From NCBI GenBank assembly GCA_902363665.1, contig CABJAW010000017.1, forward strand, positions 1 to 64,000: a stretch of 64,000 bases of DNA, read 5' to 3'. A model generated the notes under the pieces. It made no database searches, was not told where the DNA came from, and saw nothing but the letters and a program-made list of their open reading frames with translations. A program made the position numbers and the translations under genes. Source of the DNA: Lachnospiraceae bacterium. GTDB lineage: Bacteria > Bacillota > Clostridia > Lachnospirales > Lachnospiraceae. This document shows, piece after piece, positions 34,779-43,076 of this stretch; position 1 is the stretch's first letter; each line of letters opens with the position of its first letter.

Positions 34779-35522
34779 CTACTGCACCCTCACTTCCATC
34801 TCGCGGCGCAGTCTTCTTATAATCCGCTTCTCCAGACGGGAAATGTAAGACTGTGAAATTCCAAGAAGATCCGCCACTTCTTTCTGCGTTTTTTCTTCTC
34901 CATCCCTTGTATTGATTCCAAAACGCAGCTGTACGATTGTCTGCTCCCGTCTCGAAAGCTTTTTGATCGCCCCCTGCAGCACCTGATATTCTGCCTCCGT
35001 CTCCATATCACGGTAAATCACGTCCTCATCTGTCCCAAGAATATCGGAGAGCAGCAGTTCATTTCCGTCCCAGTCCACATTGAGCGGCTCATCGATCGAT
35101 ACCTCCAGCTTTGTCTTACTGTTGCGGCGCAGGTACATCAGAATCTCGTTCTCGATACAGCGCGACGCGTACGTTGCGAGTTTGATCTTTTTTTCTGGAT
35201 TGAAGGTATTGATCGCCTTGATCAGCCCGATCGTTCCAATGGAGATCAGATCCTCCACTCCGACTCCGGTATTGTCAAATTTTTTCGCTATGTACACGAC
35301 CAGCCGCAGATTCCGTTCGATCAGCTGGCTTCTCGCTTTTGCATCTCCCTCTTTTCCGAGCATTGCAAGCAGCTCCTGCTCCTGCCCGGCCGTAAGCGGC
35401 GGCGGAAGCACCTCCGTCCCGCCAATATAATGCACCTCGTTTGTCCGATGAAACAGCATATCTCCAAATCCCGCGGCCATCTTCAGCTGAAAACGCTGCG
35501 GCACTGCAACTCTCACTATCAT
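34779..35522 (-). CDS. sigE: RNA polymerase sporulation sigma factor SigE (pro-sigma-E)
   Basis: A 247-residue mother-cell sigma factor. The N-terminal ~30 residues are an amphipathic pro-sequence. Processing by SpoIIGA is expected just before the conserved [12 protein letters not shown]. Region 2 ([42 protein letters not shown]) and region 4 ([19 protein letters not shown]) match SigE closely. It follows spoIIGA by 77 bases and is likely co-transcribed from the Spo0A-type promoter at 36411-36443. Confidence 0.96.
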   Translation of the reverse strand: MIVRVAVPQRFQLKMAAGFGDMLFHRTNEVHYIGGTEVLPPPLTAGQEQELLAMLGKEGDAKARSQLIERNLRLVVYIAKKFDNTGVGVEDLISIGTIGLIKAINTFNPEKKIKLATYASRCIENEILMYLRRNSKTKLEVSIDEPLNVDWDGNELLLSDILGTDEDVIYRDMETEAEYQVLQGAIKKLSRREQTIVQLRFGINTRDGEEKTQKEVADLLGISQSYISRLEKRIIRRLRREMEVRVQ

Positions 35523-35599
35523 ATAATCCCCTCCTGCCTGTACGGATCTCCGTTTTCACGTTCTCACGCAGCGAAACATCACGAGCCTCCCTGCTGCGT

Positions 35600-36379
35600 T
35601 CACACATATGTTTCTCCGGCATGCTGCGGATGCAGGATGATCCGGTATCTTCCGTCCCCGCTCAGCTCATTCCCGCTGATCGCAAGGATCGGCCCCCGGA
35701 TGATGACCGTACCCTCTGCAGTCACGACCTGCATTTCATCCGCCCGAAATGCACGCATCCATCCTTTTTTCCGCCCGATCGAACGATACGGAATCAGGTA
35801 AAACCCTCTGCGCGTCTCCCATCCGTCCGGCAGAAGCCTCCCTGCCGCTTCCTGATCCAGGATGCTGACCGGACTTTTGCCAAGCGGTTCCTGCAGACTG
35901 TTTCCCGTATCTACGATTCCTTTTACCGTCATGCTTTCGCTCTCCCATGTAATTTTTACTTCCGCTTCCCGCCTCTGGCAAAGCCTGCGTTCCCTCTGTT
36001 TTTTCCCTGCAAAATGCAGAAGAAAAAATGCAGCGCAGCTCCCCGCCGCAGCCGGAACACCCGTCAGTTCCACAACTGCCTGTACCACGCCGCCAAAGCA
36101 GAATGTCACAAACAGAAGTATCGCAAGATCCCGTGGTATCTCCCGCCATTTTTTTCCTGCAAGCGCTGCGCTTCCTGCCATCAGCGAACCAGAAAATGCC
36201 AGCGCCCGGCTTCCGGCGCAGAGAAAAAGTGTCATCATCCCAGCACCGATCAGGCTTCCTGCCCCCAGTCGGCGACAAGTCAGATGTTTCCCTGCTGTTT
36301 TTGATGCAAGCAGAAGCAAAAGCCCCTGCGTAATTACCTGTTCCAGAAAAAACTGATCTATGTAGAATTCATAATACAA
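35600..36379 (-). CDS. spoIIGA: Sigma-E processing peptidase SpoIIGA
   Basis: A membrane aspartic protease that cleaves pro-sigma-E after a signal from the forespore. From the preferred start it has 259 residues: five hydrophobic helices in the first ~125, then a soluble domain with the active Asp in GIVDTGNSLQEPL (about residue 157) and a final GDGRYRIILHP. I choose a TTG at 36379, giving YYEFYIDQFFLE, because this is the conserved family N-terminus and a GGGGTG site precedes it. The ATG at 36409 would add ten odd residues (MPCCSRGGCS). Confidence 0.92.
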   Translation of the reverse strand: MYYEFYIDQFFLEQVITQGLLLLLASKTAGKHLTCRRLGAGSLIGAGMMTLFLCAGSRALAFSGSLMAGSAALAGKKWREIPRDLAILLFVTFCFGGVVQAVVELTGVPAAAGSCAAFFLLHFAGKKQRERRLCQRREAEVKITWESESMTVKGIVDTGNSLQEPLGKSPVSILDQEAAGRLLPDGWETRRGFYLIPYRSIGRKKGWMRAFRADEMQVVTAEGTVIIRGPILAISGNELSGDGRYRIILHPQHAGETYV

Positions 36380-36410
36380 AGAACACCCCCCGCGGCTGCA
36401 GCATGGCATT

Positions 36411-36443
36411 AGTATACTCCGCGAGTGGTGCTCATTTTGTCAA
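36411..36443 (-). promoter_or_regulatory. spoIIG-type promoter with long spacer
   Basis: On the minus strand, TTGACA (36438-36443), a 21-base spacer and TATACT (36411-36416). The over-long spacer is the hallmark of Spo0A-activated spoIIG in Bacillus (22 bases). Confidence 0.7.
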
Positions 36444-36487
36444 AAACAGGAAGCAAATCAAAAGATTTGATCTGCAAAATGCGACAA
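36437..36487. promoter_or_regulatory. Spo0A box-like sites upstream of spoIIGA
   Basis: TTGTCAAA (36437-36444, plus strand) overlaps the -35. TTGTCGCA (36480-36487, minus strand) lies about 43 bases further up. Each matches TTGTCGAA at 7 of 8 bases. Between them is a dyad ATCAAA-AGA-TTTGAT (36458-36472). Confidence 0.5.
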
Positions 36488-36557
36488 GATATGTAATTGA
36501 CTCAGTTAGATTACACAATTTCAAACGACAGCAAAATGGAAGGACAACATCCGTTGT

Positions 36558-37874
36558 TCACTCCACTCTGTCTAAACGTACCAGCTTTACCCCGTGTGCC
36601 GGGATATCCGCCGTCAGCGCCTGATCCTGTGTGCCTTCTTTTTCTCCACTCCACAGATCGGTCACCTCATACGTTCCCTCCAGACCAAGCTTTGAAAAGC
36701 TGACGGAAAAATCATCCGGCCAGCCCACGATATTGAACATGGCTACATACTGTCCGCCCTGTTCTCCTTCCGACTGCCATACGATCAGATCACCGGTGCG
36801 CAGTATCTGGTGCGCCCCGTGGCTGTGCTTTGTCAGGCCAAGCACCGCATCGTTTGTCAGAAGGCTCATGGTCCACTCGTCCGCATCCGTCAGCTCACAA
36901 CCGAGCATCAGCGGAGAACGGAATATACACCACAGAGAAAACAGTGTCCGCTGCTCCTCCTTCGACAGTCTCGTCTGACGCTCACCGAGCCCATGTTCAC
37001 AGCCACGGAGCGAAAGATGGCCGATCGGGATCATATCACAGTCCGGATAACAGCCCTCTGATACGTACGGACTCCACGTATTGCAGCGTGTGAACATTTC
37101 CATGATATTCTCCCAGGAATCCCACAGATCATTTGTGATCCGCCACATATTTGCATTTTTCCGCAGGTGATCCGCCTGCTCAATCATCGCCGGTCCCGGA
37201 GAAAGGCTCAGCACGATCTCCCGTCCGCTTTTGTCGATCGCATTTCGAAGCAGTTCAATCTCATCGCCGCCGTAGGAGATCACCGATTCATCGCCCGGCT
37301 GCACGTATTTCACGCAGATATCGTCAACTTTGATAAAATCAACGCCCCAGGACGCATACAGCTCAATAATCGAATCATAATAAGCCTGCGCACCAGGCCT
37401 TGCCGCATCCACGCCGTACATATCGGTATTCCAGCAGCACACCGATGACGGATGCGCCACCTGACGTGCCGTATAATCCGTCCCTTTGACCGGTGTATTC
37501 TGGAAAACGGCCTGGCGCGGAATCCCGCGCATGATGTGGATTCCGAATTTCAGCCCCTTGCTGTGGATATAGTCTGCAATTGGTCCAAACCCCTTTCCGC
37601 CTGCGGCAGACGGAAAACGGTTCACTGCCGGAAGCAGACGTCCGTACTCATCCATGCAAAGATCCGCAAATGCATGATAATGGCTGCTGTCCGCTGTCGG
37701 CTCATACCACTGGATGTCACAGACAATATATTCCCATCCGTGTGCCTTTAAATGCTCCGCCACAAAATCGGCGTTTTGCATCAATTCCTTTTCTGTTACG
37801 GAAGCTCCATAACAGTCCCAGCTGTTCCAGCCCATCGGCGGATACGGAGCACATGTATTTTTATTTGTATTCAT
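36558..37874 (-). CDS. Alpha-galactosidase, glycoside hydrolase family 27
   Basis: A 438-residue intracellular enzyme (no signal peptide) that releases terminal alpha-galactose from raffinose-family sugars or galactomannan. The GH27 start PPMGWNSWDCYGA is clear. The likely nucleophile is in GVDFIKVDDI (near residue 190), the acid/base Asp in WRITNDLWDSW (near residue 255). A C-terminal beta-sandwich with VAMFNIVGWPDDFSVSF follows. Start has AAAGGGG. It is a single gene with a perfect promoter, with no sugar transporter beside it. It looks inserted between the sporulation locus and the ECF gene. Confidence 0.93.
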   Translation of the reverse strand: MNTNKNTCAPYPPMGWNSWDCYGASVTEKELMQNADFVAEHLKAHGWEYIVCDIQWYEPTADSSHYHAFADLCMDEYGRLLPAVNRFPSAAGGKGFGPIADYIHSKGLKFGIHIMRGIPRQAVFQNTPVKGTDYTARQVAHPSSVCCWNTDMYGVDAARPGAQAYYDSIIELYASWGVDFIKVDDICVKYVQPGDESVISYGGDEIELLRNAIDKSGREIVLSLSPGPAMIEQADHLRKNANMWRITNDLWDSWENIMEMFTRCNTWSPYVSEGCYPDCDMIPIGHLSLRGCEHGLGERQTRLSKEEQRTLFSLWCIFRSPLMLGCELTDADEWTMSLLTNDAVLGLTKHSHGAHQILRTGDLIVWQSEGEQGGQYVAMFNIVGWPDDFSVSFSKLGLEGTYEVTDLWSGEKEGTQDQALTADIPAHGVKLVRLDRVE

Positions 37875-37990
37875 TCCTGACCCCTTTCCATTTGTGCCTT
37901 TTTCGCTTTCTATTTTTTGTATTTCGAATGCAGAAGCTGCTCTTTCCCGTTACTCTTTTTGCCAGGAAAGTTCGCCTCAGCCTGAATCCT

Positions 37991-38019
37991 ATTATATCTG
38001 ATGCAAATCCCCATGTCAA
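37991..38019 (-). promoter_or_regulatory. Consensus promoter of the alpha-galactosidase gene
   Basis: On the minus strand, TTGACA (38014-38019), a 17-base spacer and TATAAT (37991-37996), both perfect. The -35 lies in a dispersed repeat copy. No CcpA-type cre site was recognised. Confidence 0.85.
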
Positions 38020-38036
38020 AGCGGATATTCGCAATC
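38015..38036 (-). repeat. Dispersed 21-22 base motif
   Basis: Minus-strand GATTGCGAATATCCGCTTTGAC, the best match to the consensus; its 3' end provides the -35 of the neighbouring promoter. Confidence 0.55.
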
Positions 38037-38110
38037 GAAACAGGCAAATTCCCTCTTCTGTTTTTCGGATCATAAACAATGCCACCGAAAACTTTTTATG
38101 CGCATAAAGT

Positions 38111-38199
38111 CAAAAACAGACCCTGTTTCTGTCACTTCCCTCCGGAGCGTGTTGGAAGAACACTCCGTGCAGATACCAAAAACGGGGTCTGTCTTTTGA
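38111..38199 (-). terminator. Branched terminator after the ECF S component gene
   Basis: On the minus strand CAAAAGACAGACCCCGTTTTT pairs with GAAACAGGGTCTGTTTTTG. An inner arm GGAGTGTT/AACACGCTCC (38144-38166) belongs to the GTGTTTGAAA repeat family. The 328-base gap 37875-38202 contains only this, the promoter and the dispersed motif. Confidence 0.7.
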
Positions 38200-38202
38200 T
38201 TT

Positions 38203-38781
38203 TTATGCGTTGTGCAGCAGATTTGATTTTTTCAGCGCCGGGCGAAGTGCCAGATAAACGGCAGTCGCAACGATCACGGATGTCACCGCATTGATGGATG
38301 TTGCTGTGATATTCCATGCAAGTGTCACCTCAGCAGCTGCCTTTCCAAGAATTACTCTCTTGTAGAAGTATCCGAACAGCGGGTCAAAGATCACATTGAA
38401 GCCAAGTCCGCAGACGGATGCGATAACTGTCCATTTTGCTGCCTTTTTTGTATCGTTTGTCTCGTCAATCTTTCCAATCTTATGTGCCACCAGTCCGGTG
38501 ATCAGTCCGATACAGAACTTCAGGATAAAGGTCTTCGGGGCATACACCACATAAACCGGATCCAGCAGATCACCGATTGTCATGCCGACCGCTCCGCCGA
38601 TACCGCCCCAGACGCCTCCAAGGATCAGTGCACCCAGTACACAGACTGCATTTCCAAGATGGATCGAGGTTGCATCTCCTCCCGGGAGCGGGATCTTGAT
38701 CTGCAGAAATGTAAATACGACATAGGACAATGCCGCAAACATACCTGTCATAACTACTTTTTGCATATTTTTCTTTTCCAT
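38203..38781 (-). CDS. ECF transporter S component (DUF1393/ECF-ribofla_trS type)
   Basis: A 192-residue membrane protein with about six helices, the substrate-binding subunit of an energy-coupling-factor vitamin transporter. The family pattern is visible: GGDATSIHLGNAVCVLGALILGGVWGG, GMTIGDLLDPVYVVYAPKTF and KFCIGLITGLVAHKIG. Its EcfA/EcfT partners are not in the window, so it uses a shared module. Substrate is not certain (vitamin or precursor). The start at 38781 follows GAGGAGGAA. The longer frame to 38949 is upstream leader. Confidence 0.88.
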   Translation of the reverse strand: MEKKNMQKVVMTGMFAALSYVVFTFLQIKIPLPGGDATSIHLGNAVCVLGALILGGVWGGIGGAVGMTIGDLLDPVYVVYAPKTFILKFCIGLITGLVAHKIGKIDETNDTKKAAKWTVIASVCGLGFNVIFDPLFGYFYKRVILGKAAAEVTLAWNITATSINAVTSVIVATAVYLALRPALKKSNLLHNA

Positions 38782-38899
38782 AGCTATTCCTCCTCTGTTA
38801 TTTCCTGACTGAGTATACTCTGCTGACCTTATTTTTAACAGTATCAGTTTGGTATTATTTAACCGAGCCAGGCAGCGAGTAACTGCTTCGCAGCTTATC

Positions 38900-38931
38900 A
38901 TGGTCAGAAAGGTCAGAAAGGTCAGATAAAG
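38900..38931 (+). repeat. Short tandem repeat (GGTCAGAAA x3)
   Basis: Three adjacent 9-10-base units, TGGTCAGAAA GGTCAGAAA GGTCAGATAAA, in the leader region between ftsZ and the ECF gene. Confidence 0.5.
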
Positions 38932-38934
38932 GAT

Positions 38935-38996
38935 TAAAAAATGGAGCACATGCTATTCTTTCCTTTTTGGAGGAAATTCAAAACATGTGCTCCATC
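38935..38996 (-). terminator. Terminator of ftsZ
   Basis: ATGGAGCACATG and CATGTGCTCCAT form a 12-bp perfect stem around a ~31-base loop, followed on the minus strand by TTTTTT. Confidence 0.85.
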
Positions 38997-39017
38997 GGTT
39001 TCCCTTTTGATTTTTTG

Positions 39018-40196
39018 TCAGCTTCTTCTTAAGAAATCCGGAATCTGGATATCCTTCTCCTGGACTTTGCTTGACGGTGTCCGCGTCGTGTTGAGCTGCG
39101 GCGCCACACGCTGTGTGGTCGGTGCGGAAACGCTGCTGCGTGACGGTACACTCTGAAAGGTGGACGAGCCTGCCGGCTTCTCCTTTCTGATAAAGCTGTA
39201 CTCCTGCGTGGAAGTGCTTCTTCTCGGTCTCTCCTGCTTCGCGTTTACATCCTCAAGGCCGGTCGCAATGACGGTGATACTTGCTTCATCTGCATATGTA
39301 TCATCATACATCGCACCAAAGATGATGTTCGCATTGTCGCCTGCCATCTCCTGTACGTAGCTTGCCGCGTCGTTTGCATCCATAAGAGAGATATCTCCGG
39401 AAATATTGATGATGACGTGGGATGCGCCCTCAATGGTCGTCTCAAGCAGCGGGCTGGCAACAGCCTGCTTTACTGCCTCCAGTGCCTTGTCGTCACCCTT
39501 GGCCTGTCCGATACCGATATGTGCGATACCCTTGTCCTTCATAACGGTCTGAACATCTGCAAAGTCGAGGTTGATCAGTGCCGGCAGGTTGATCAGGTCG
39601 GTAATACCCTGAACTGCCTGCTGCAGTACCTCGTCTGCCTTCTTCAATGCCTCCGGCATTGTGGTCCGACGGTCTACGATCTCAAGCAGCTTGTCGTTCG
39701 GAATTACAATCAGCGTATCCACATTCTCTTTGAGACGCTCGATTCCTGCAAGCGCATTGTTCATACGGGTACGTGCCTCAAAACGGAACGGCTTTGTGAC
39801 AACGCCAACCGTGAGGATACCCATCTCTTTTGCGATTCCGGCTACAACCGGAGCACCGCCGGTACCGGTACCGCCGCCCATACCGCAGGTAACGAATACC
39901 ATATCTGCACCCTGGATCGCCTGACGGATCTCCTCTGCGCTCTCCTCAGCTGCCTGCTGGCCAACCTCCGGCTTCGCGCCTGCGCCAAGTCCTTTTGTTA
40001 CTTTCTCACCGATCTGGATTGTGGTCGGTGCCTTGCACATCAGAAGTGCCTGCTTATCGGTATTGACTCCGATAAACTCCACTCCTGCAATTGTATCTTC
40101 AACCATTCGATTTACAGCATTATTTCCGGCTCCGCCGACTCCGATGACAATAATCTTTGCAGCAGATTCCGTCTCATTTGACATAATCTCTAACAC
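39018..40196 (-). CDS. ftsZ: Cell division protein FtsZ
   Basis: The tubulin-like GTPase that forms the division ring. The N-terminal GTP fold has [17 protein letters not shown], the tubulin signature [12 protein letters not shown] and [16 protein letters not shown] variable linker (about residues 310-380) ends in the conserved C-terminal peptide [11 protein letters not shown] place the start at a GTG (40196; [10 protein letters not shown]), seven bases after GGAGG; the frame extends to 40262 without a ribosome site. It has its own promoter and terminator at the end of the dcw cluster. Confidence 0.97.
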   Translation of the reverse strand: MLEIMSNETESAAKIIVIGVGGAGNNAVNRMVEDTIAGVEFIGVNTDKQALLMCKAPTTIQIGEKVTKGLGAGAKPEVGQQAAEESAEEIRQAIQGADMVFVTCGMGGGTGTGGAPVVAGIAKEMGILTVGVVTKPFRFEARTRMNNALAGIERLKENVDTLIVIPNDKLLEIVDRRTTMPEALKKADEVLQQAVQGITDLINLPALINLDFADVQTVMKDKGIAHIGIGQAKGDDKALEAVKQAVASPLLETTIEGASHVIINISGDISLMDANDAASYVQEMAGDNANIIFGAMYDDTYADEASITVIATGLEDVNAKQERPRRSTSTQEYSFIRKEKPAGSSTFQSVPSRSSVSAPTTQRVAPQLNTTRTPSSKVQEKDIQIPDFLRRS

Positions 40197-40370
40197 TGTG
40201 TTTCCTCCTTTTTGTAGCAGGTCTCCCTCTGCACCAGATGCCCTGCACTGTTTTCTTTTCATCCAGTTCCTTTATAATCAGACGGCCTGCCGGCTCTGTC
40301 TTATCTCTGTCTGGAGCAGAATTCTACGGCATAATCACATACTATCCCCACTATGACCGTACTAACTCTT

Positions 40371-40399
40371 ATAATATAGTTATTCTCAAAATTAATCAA
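40371..40399 (-). promoter_or_regulatory. Promoter of ftsZ
   Basis: On the minus strand, TTGATT (40394-40399), a 17-base spacer and TATTAT (40371-40376). It gives a ~170-base leader. Confidence 0.6.
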
Positions 40400-40442
40400 G
40401 TACCATTTTCAAAAAATATCGCAAACTTTCCGGTCCTGATCC

Positions 40443-41531
40443 TTAATTTGACAGTTCTCCTGTCTTTCCGTCAAACACGTTCATATAGGCGTCAACCACA
40501 TCTCCGTTTTCATTGACCGTACATCCTGATACCGGATTTCCATTTGCATCCACAACAGTTCCGTTTTCCACATGTACGTTGTAAACGAGGTTTCCTGAAG
40601 AATCAAAGACCATCGCGATCACTGTGGACGAACTGCTCTCATCCGCCTGCGGGTCATCACCTGATCCGTCTGAAGAATCGCCTGTTCCATCACCTGCAGT
40701 GTCCTCTGCGCCAGTATCTGTGCCATCCGCGGTGCTTCCTGATGCGTCTGCAGCGTCACCGCTTCCGTCACCTGCTTCCGTCTGCAGCTGAGTTTCTGTC
40801 TCAGTCTCCTCCGACGGCGTAAATGTCGTAAGATCGCTCTTTCCGGTAAAGCTCTCCAGATGAAGTGTACCATGCTCATCTCCCATTTTATTCAGGATCG
40901 CGCTCAGGTTCGCGATCTTTTCCTCAAGATATTCATCCTGTCCAAGCAGTGCCTCCACACCTCCGACAAATACGGTAATGTCACCGTTATCACCAAAGCG
41001 GATTTCCTTTGCCTGCAGATCCTGGTAACTCAGCAGCTGGGTGATACTCAAAATCGTGCGCAGCTGTGCGCTGCTCTGCATTGGGAGTTTCTGGTACAGA
41101 ACCGGATCATCGACCTCCACACCGGTGATGACCGGATAATTCGAATCCTCCTTATCGGAAAGCTCCAGGACAATCCCATCTGCATCAAAATAGATGTATT
41201 CACCTTTGTCCAGATAAGCCACCGGTTCTTTTTCCGTCACCTGTACCTCGATCTCCATCGGCGATTTCATTGATACTTTCAGTGATTTCAGAAACGGCAA
41301 TGTATCCGGCACTGCACCGTTCCGATATTTCCACTGCAGATACAGGGTATTTTTATGCAGAATATTATTCAGCATCCCTTCCTTGATCTCCTCTTCTGTA
41401 TGGCGTGTAACGCCGTATACGGTAACTGTTTTCGCCTGAAACAGGAATACGACTGCCAGTACTGCCAGAAGCAGTAGCAGCAGCACGCCTCCCTTGATCA
41501 GCCGTCTTTTCCTTCGTGCTCTTCTGTTCAT
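40443..41531 (-). CDS. ftsQ: Cell division protein FtsQ/DivIB with acidic linker and C-terminal repeat module
   Basis: A 362-residue bitopic divisome protein. A basic cytosolic tail (MNRRARRKRRLIKGG) and a transmembrane helix (16-34) precede the POTRA/FtsQ domain (VTVYGVTRHTEEEIKEGML...) to about residue 235. A Ser/Thr/Asp/Gly-rich linker (~240-300) follows. The last ~50 residues (310-358, DSSGNLVYNVHVENG...NENGDVVDA) are an extra module also found at the end of the PBP at 48760. Typical FtsQ/DivIB lacks this. It follows murA by about 115 bases. Confidence 0.9.
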   Translation of the reverse strand: MNRRARRKRRLIKGGVLLLLLLAVLAVVFLFQAKTVTVYGVTRHTEEEIKEGMLNNILHKNTLYLQWKYRNGAVPDTLPFLKSLKVSMKSPMEIEVQVTEKEPVAYLDKGEYIYFDADGIVLELSDKEDSNYPVITGVEVDDPVLYQKLPMQSSAQLRTILSITQLLSYQDLQAKEIRFGDNGDITVFVGGVEALLGQDEYLEEKIANLSAILNKMGDEHGTLHLESFTGKSDLTTFTPSEETETETQLQTEAGDGSGDAADASGSTADGTDTGAEDTAGDGTGDSSDGSGDDPQADESSSSTVIAMVFDSSGNLVYNVHVENGTVVDANGNPVSGCTVNENGDVVDAYMNVFDGKTGELSN

Positions 41532-41646
41532 CTACATTCTCCGTTTCTTGCCATCTTTCCTGCCCGCCGGTATCTTCGCAGAACCAGGCTGCCATTCCAC
41601 CGGCCATATCTGCTTTCAGGCCGGATACCATTTTCCTCCCCGGCCG

Positions 41647-42960
41647 CTATCTTTCTTCCCACACCTGCGCCCCAAGCATCCGCAGATCCCGCGCGAGATC
41701 CTCATATCCACGCTCTACGTATTCCATTCCTGTGATCGTCGAAACGCCATCCGCCTGCAGTGCAGCAAGTGCAAGTGCCGCCCCTCCCCGCAGATCCGGT
41801 GCTTTTACTGTATTGCTGCAAAGCTTACATCCTGTTACTCTGGCACAGCTTCCGTCTATCTCGATCTGTGCACCCATCCGCACAAGCTGCCCGGCCGTCC
41901 GAAACCGGTTTTCAAAAACATTCTCCTTTATCACACCTGCACCATCCGCGCCTGCAAGCACTGCCATGAGCGGTGACTGCAGATCCGTCGGAAAACCGGG
42001 ATACGGAGCAGTCTCAACGAACGCAGGCGCATGTGCGCGATGCGGCATGGAAAACAGCAGTTTTTGTTCTTCCTGGTAAATATCTCCTCCCATTTTTTCA
42101 AGCAGATATAACAGTGCATCCAGCTCCTGCGGAAAATTTCGGATCATCACCGTCCCGCGCGACGCCGCTGCCGCCAGAAGATATGTTCCTGTCACAATGC
42201 GGTCCGCCTTCATCCGGTAACGCACCGGTCCAGGCACCGTCCCGCCTTTGATCCTGATCAGATCTTTTTCTCTCTTTATTTTTGCCCCGCGCAGATTTAA
42301 AAACTCACACAGCTGGTCAATCTCCGGCTCCCTCGCTGCCTGCTCCACAATCGTTTCTCCCGGAAGCATCACAGCCGCAAGAATGATATTTTCCGTCGCT
42401 CCGACACTTGGAAAACGCAGCCGGATATGTGCTCCGTGCATGTGTGTCCCGTCTGCCGTAAGCATCCCGGTCTGTGCGCTTACCTGCGTTTCTCTCTGAT
42501 CCTGGTTTGGGTTCTCTTTCCAGCTGCCTTCATTCTCCTCTTCAATCACTGCACCAAGCTGACGCAGAGATTCCAGATGCAGGTCGATCGGCCGCATGCC
42601 GATCGCACAGCCTCCTGGCTGCGGAAGGACAGCTTTTTTTATTTTACCAAGAAGTGCGCCTAAAAACAAGACGGAAGAACGGATTCTTACCGCCTCCTCT
42701 TTTTCAATTACAAACTCCCGCACAGAGGAAGCGTCCACACTCACGACATCTCCCTCCCGCCAGACGGTGCAGCCCAGCTTTTTCATGATCTGCAGCGTAT
42801 CCTTTACGTCTCCGATCACCGGACAGTTTTCAAGTACAACAGGGCCCTCTCCGAGCAGTGACGCTGCCAGAATCGGCAACACACCATTTTTGGAGCCCTG
42901 GATGCAGATTTCTCCTTTAAGCGGTATGCCTCCCTTAATTTTCAGACTTTTCAAGCTCAT
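41647..42960 (-). CDS. murA: UDP-N-acetylglucosamine 1-carboxyvinyltransferase
   Basis: Transfers enolpyruvate from PEP to UDP-GlcNAc, the first committed step of peptidoglycan synthesis. The 437-residue protein has the GSKNGVLPILAASLLG N-terminus, the catalytic Cys in PQPGGCAIGMRPIDLHL (near residue 118) and RKADRIVTGTYLLAAAA-like and PYPGFPTDLQSP motifs. GGGGG abuts the ATG at 42960, so a TTG at 42954 (six-base spacing) may be the true start. Its place inside the dcw cluster, where murG or murB often lie, is notable; the insertase loop around residues 145-170 is unusually Gln/Asn/Glu rich. Confidence 0.94.
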   Translation of the reverse strand: MSLKSLKIKGGIPLKGEICIQGSKNGVLPILAASLLGEGPVVLENCPVIGDVKDTLQIMKKLGCTVWREGDVVSVDASSVREFVIEKEEAVRIRSSVLFLGALLGKIKKAVLPQPGGCAIGMRPIDLHLESLRQLGAVIEEENEGSWKENPNQDQRETQVSAQTGMLTADGTHMHGAHIRLRFPSVGATENIILAAVMLPGETIVEQAAREPEIDQLCEFLNLRGAKIKREKDLIRIKGGTVPGPVRYRMKADRIVTGTYLLAAAASRGTVMIRNFPQELDALLYLLEKMGGDIYQEEQKLLFSMPHRAHAPAFVETAPYPGFPTDLQSPLMAVLAGADGAGVIKENVFENRFRTAGQLVRMGAQIEIDGSCARVTGCKLCSNTVKAPDLRGGAALALAALQADGVSTITGMEYVERGYEDLARDLRMLGAQVWEER

Positions 42961-43076
42961 CCCCCGGCTTTAACGTTTTTCGGCAGCCTGTGCCTTAAAA
43001 CTTCACCCTATGAGATATTCTATGCAGCTTCCTCTGCTTTGTTTCAAAAATCCTGCTGTACTCCCGAAATCTTTTT

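Noticed and set aside
38782..39017. Riboswitch upstream of the ECF S component
   Set aside because: I looked for TPP, FMN, preQ1 and folate riboswitch cores and saw none. Only a short tandem repeat and the ftsZ terminator are present.
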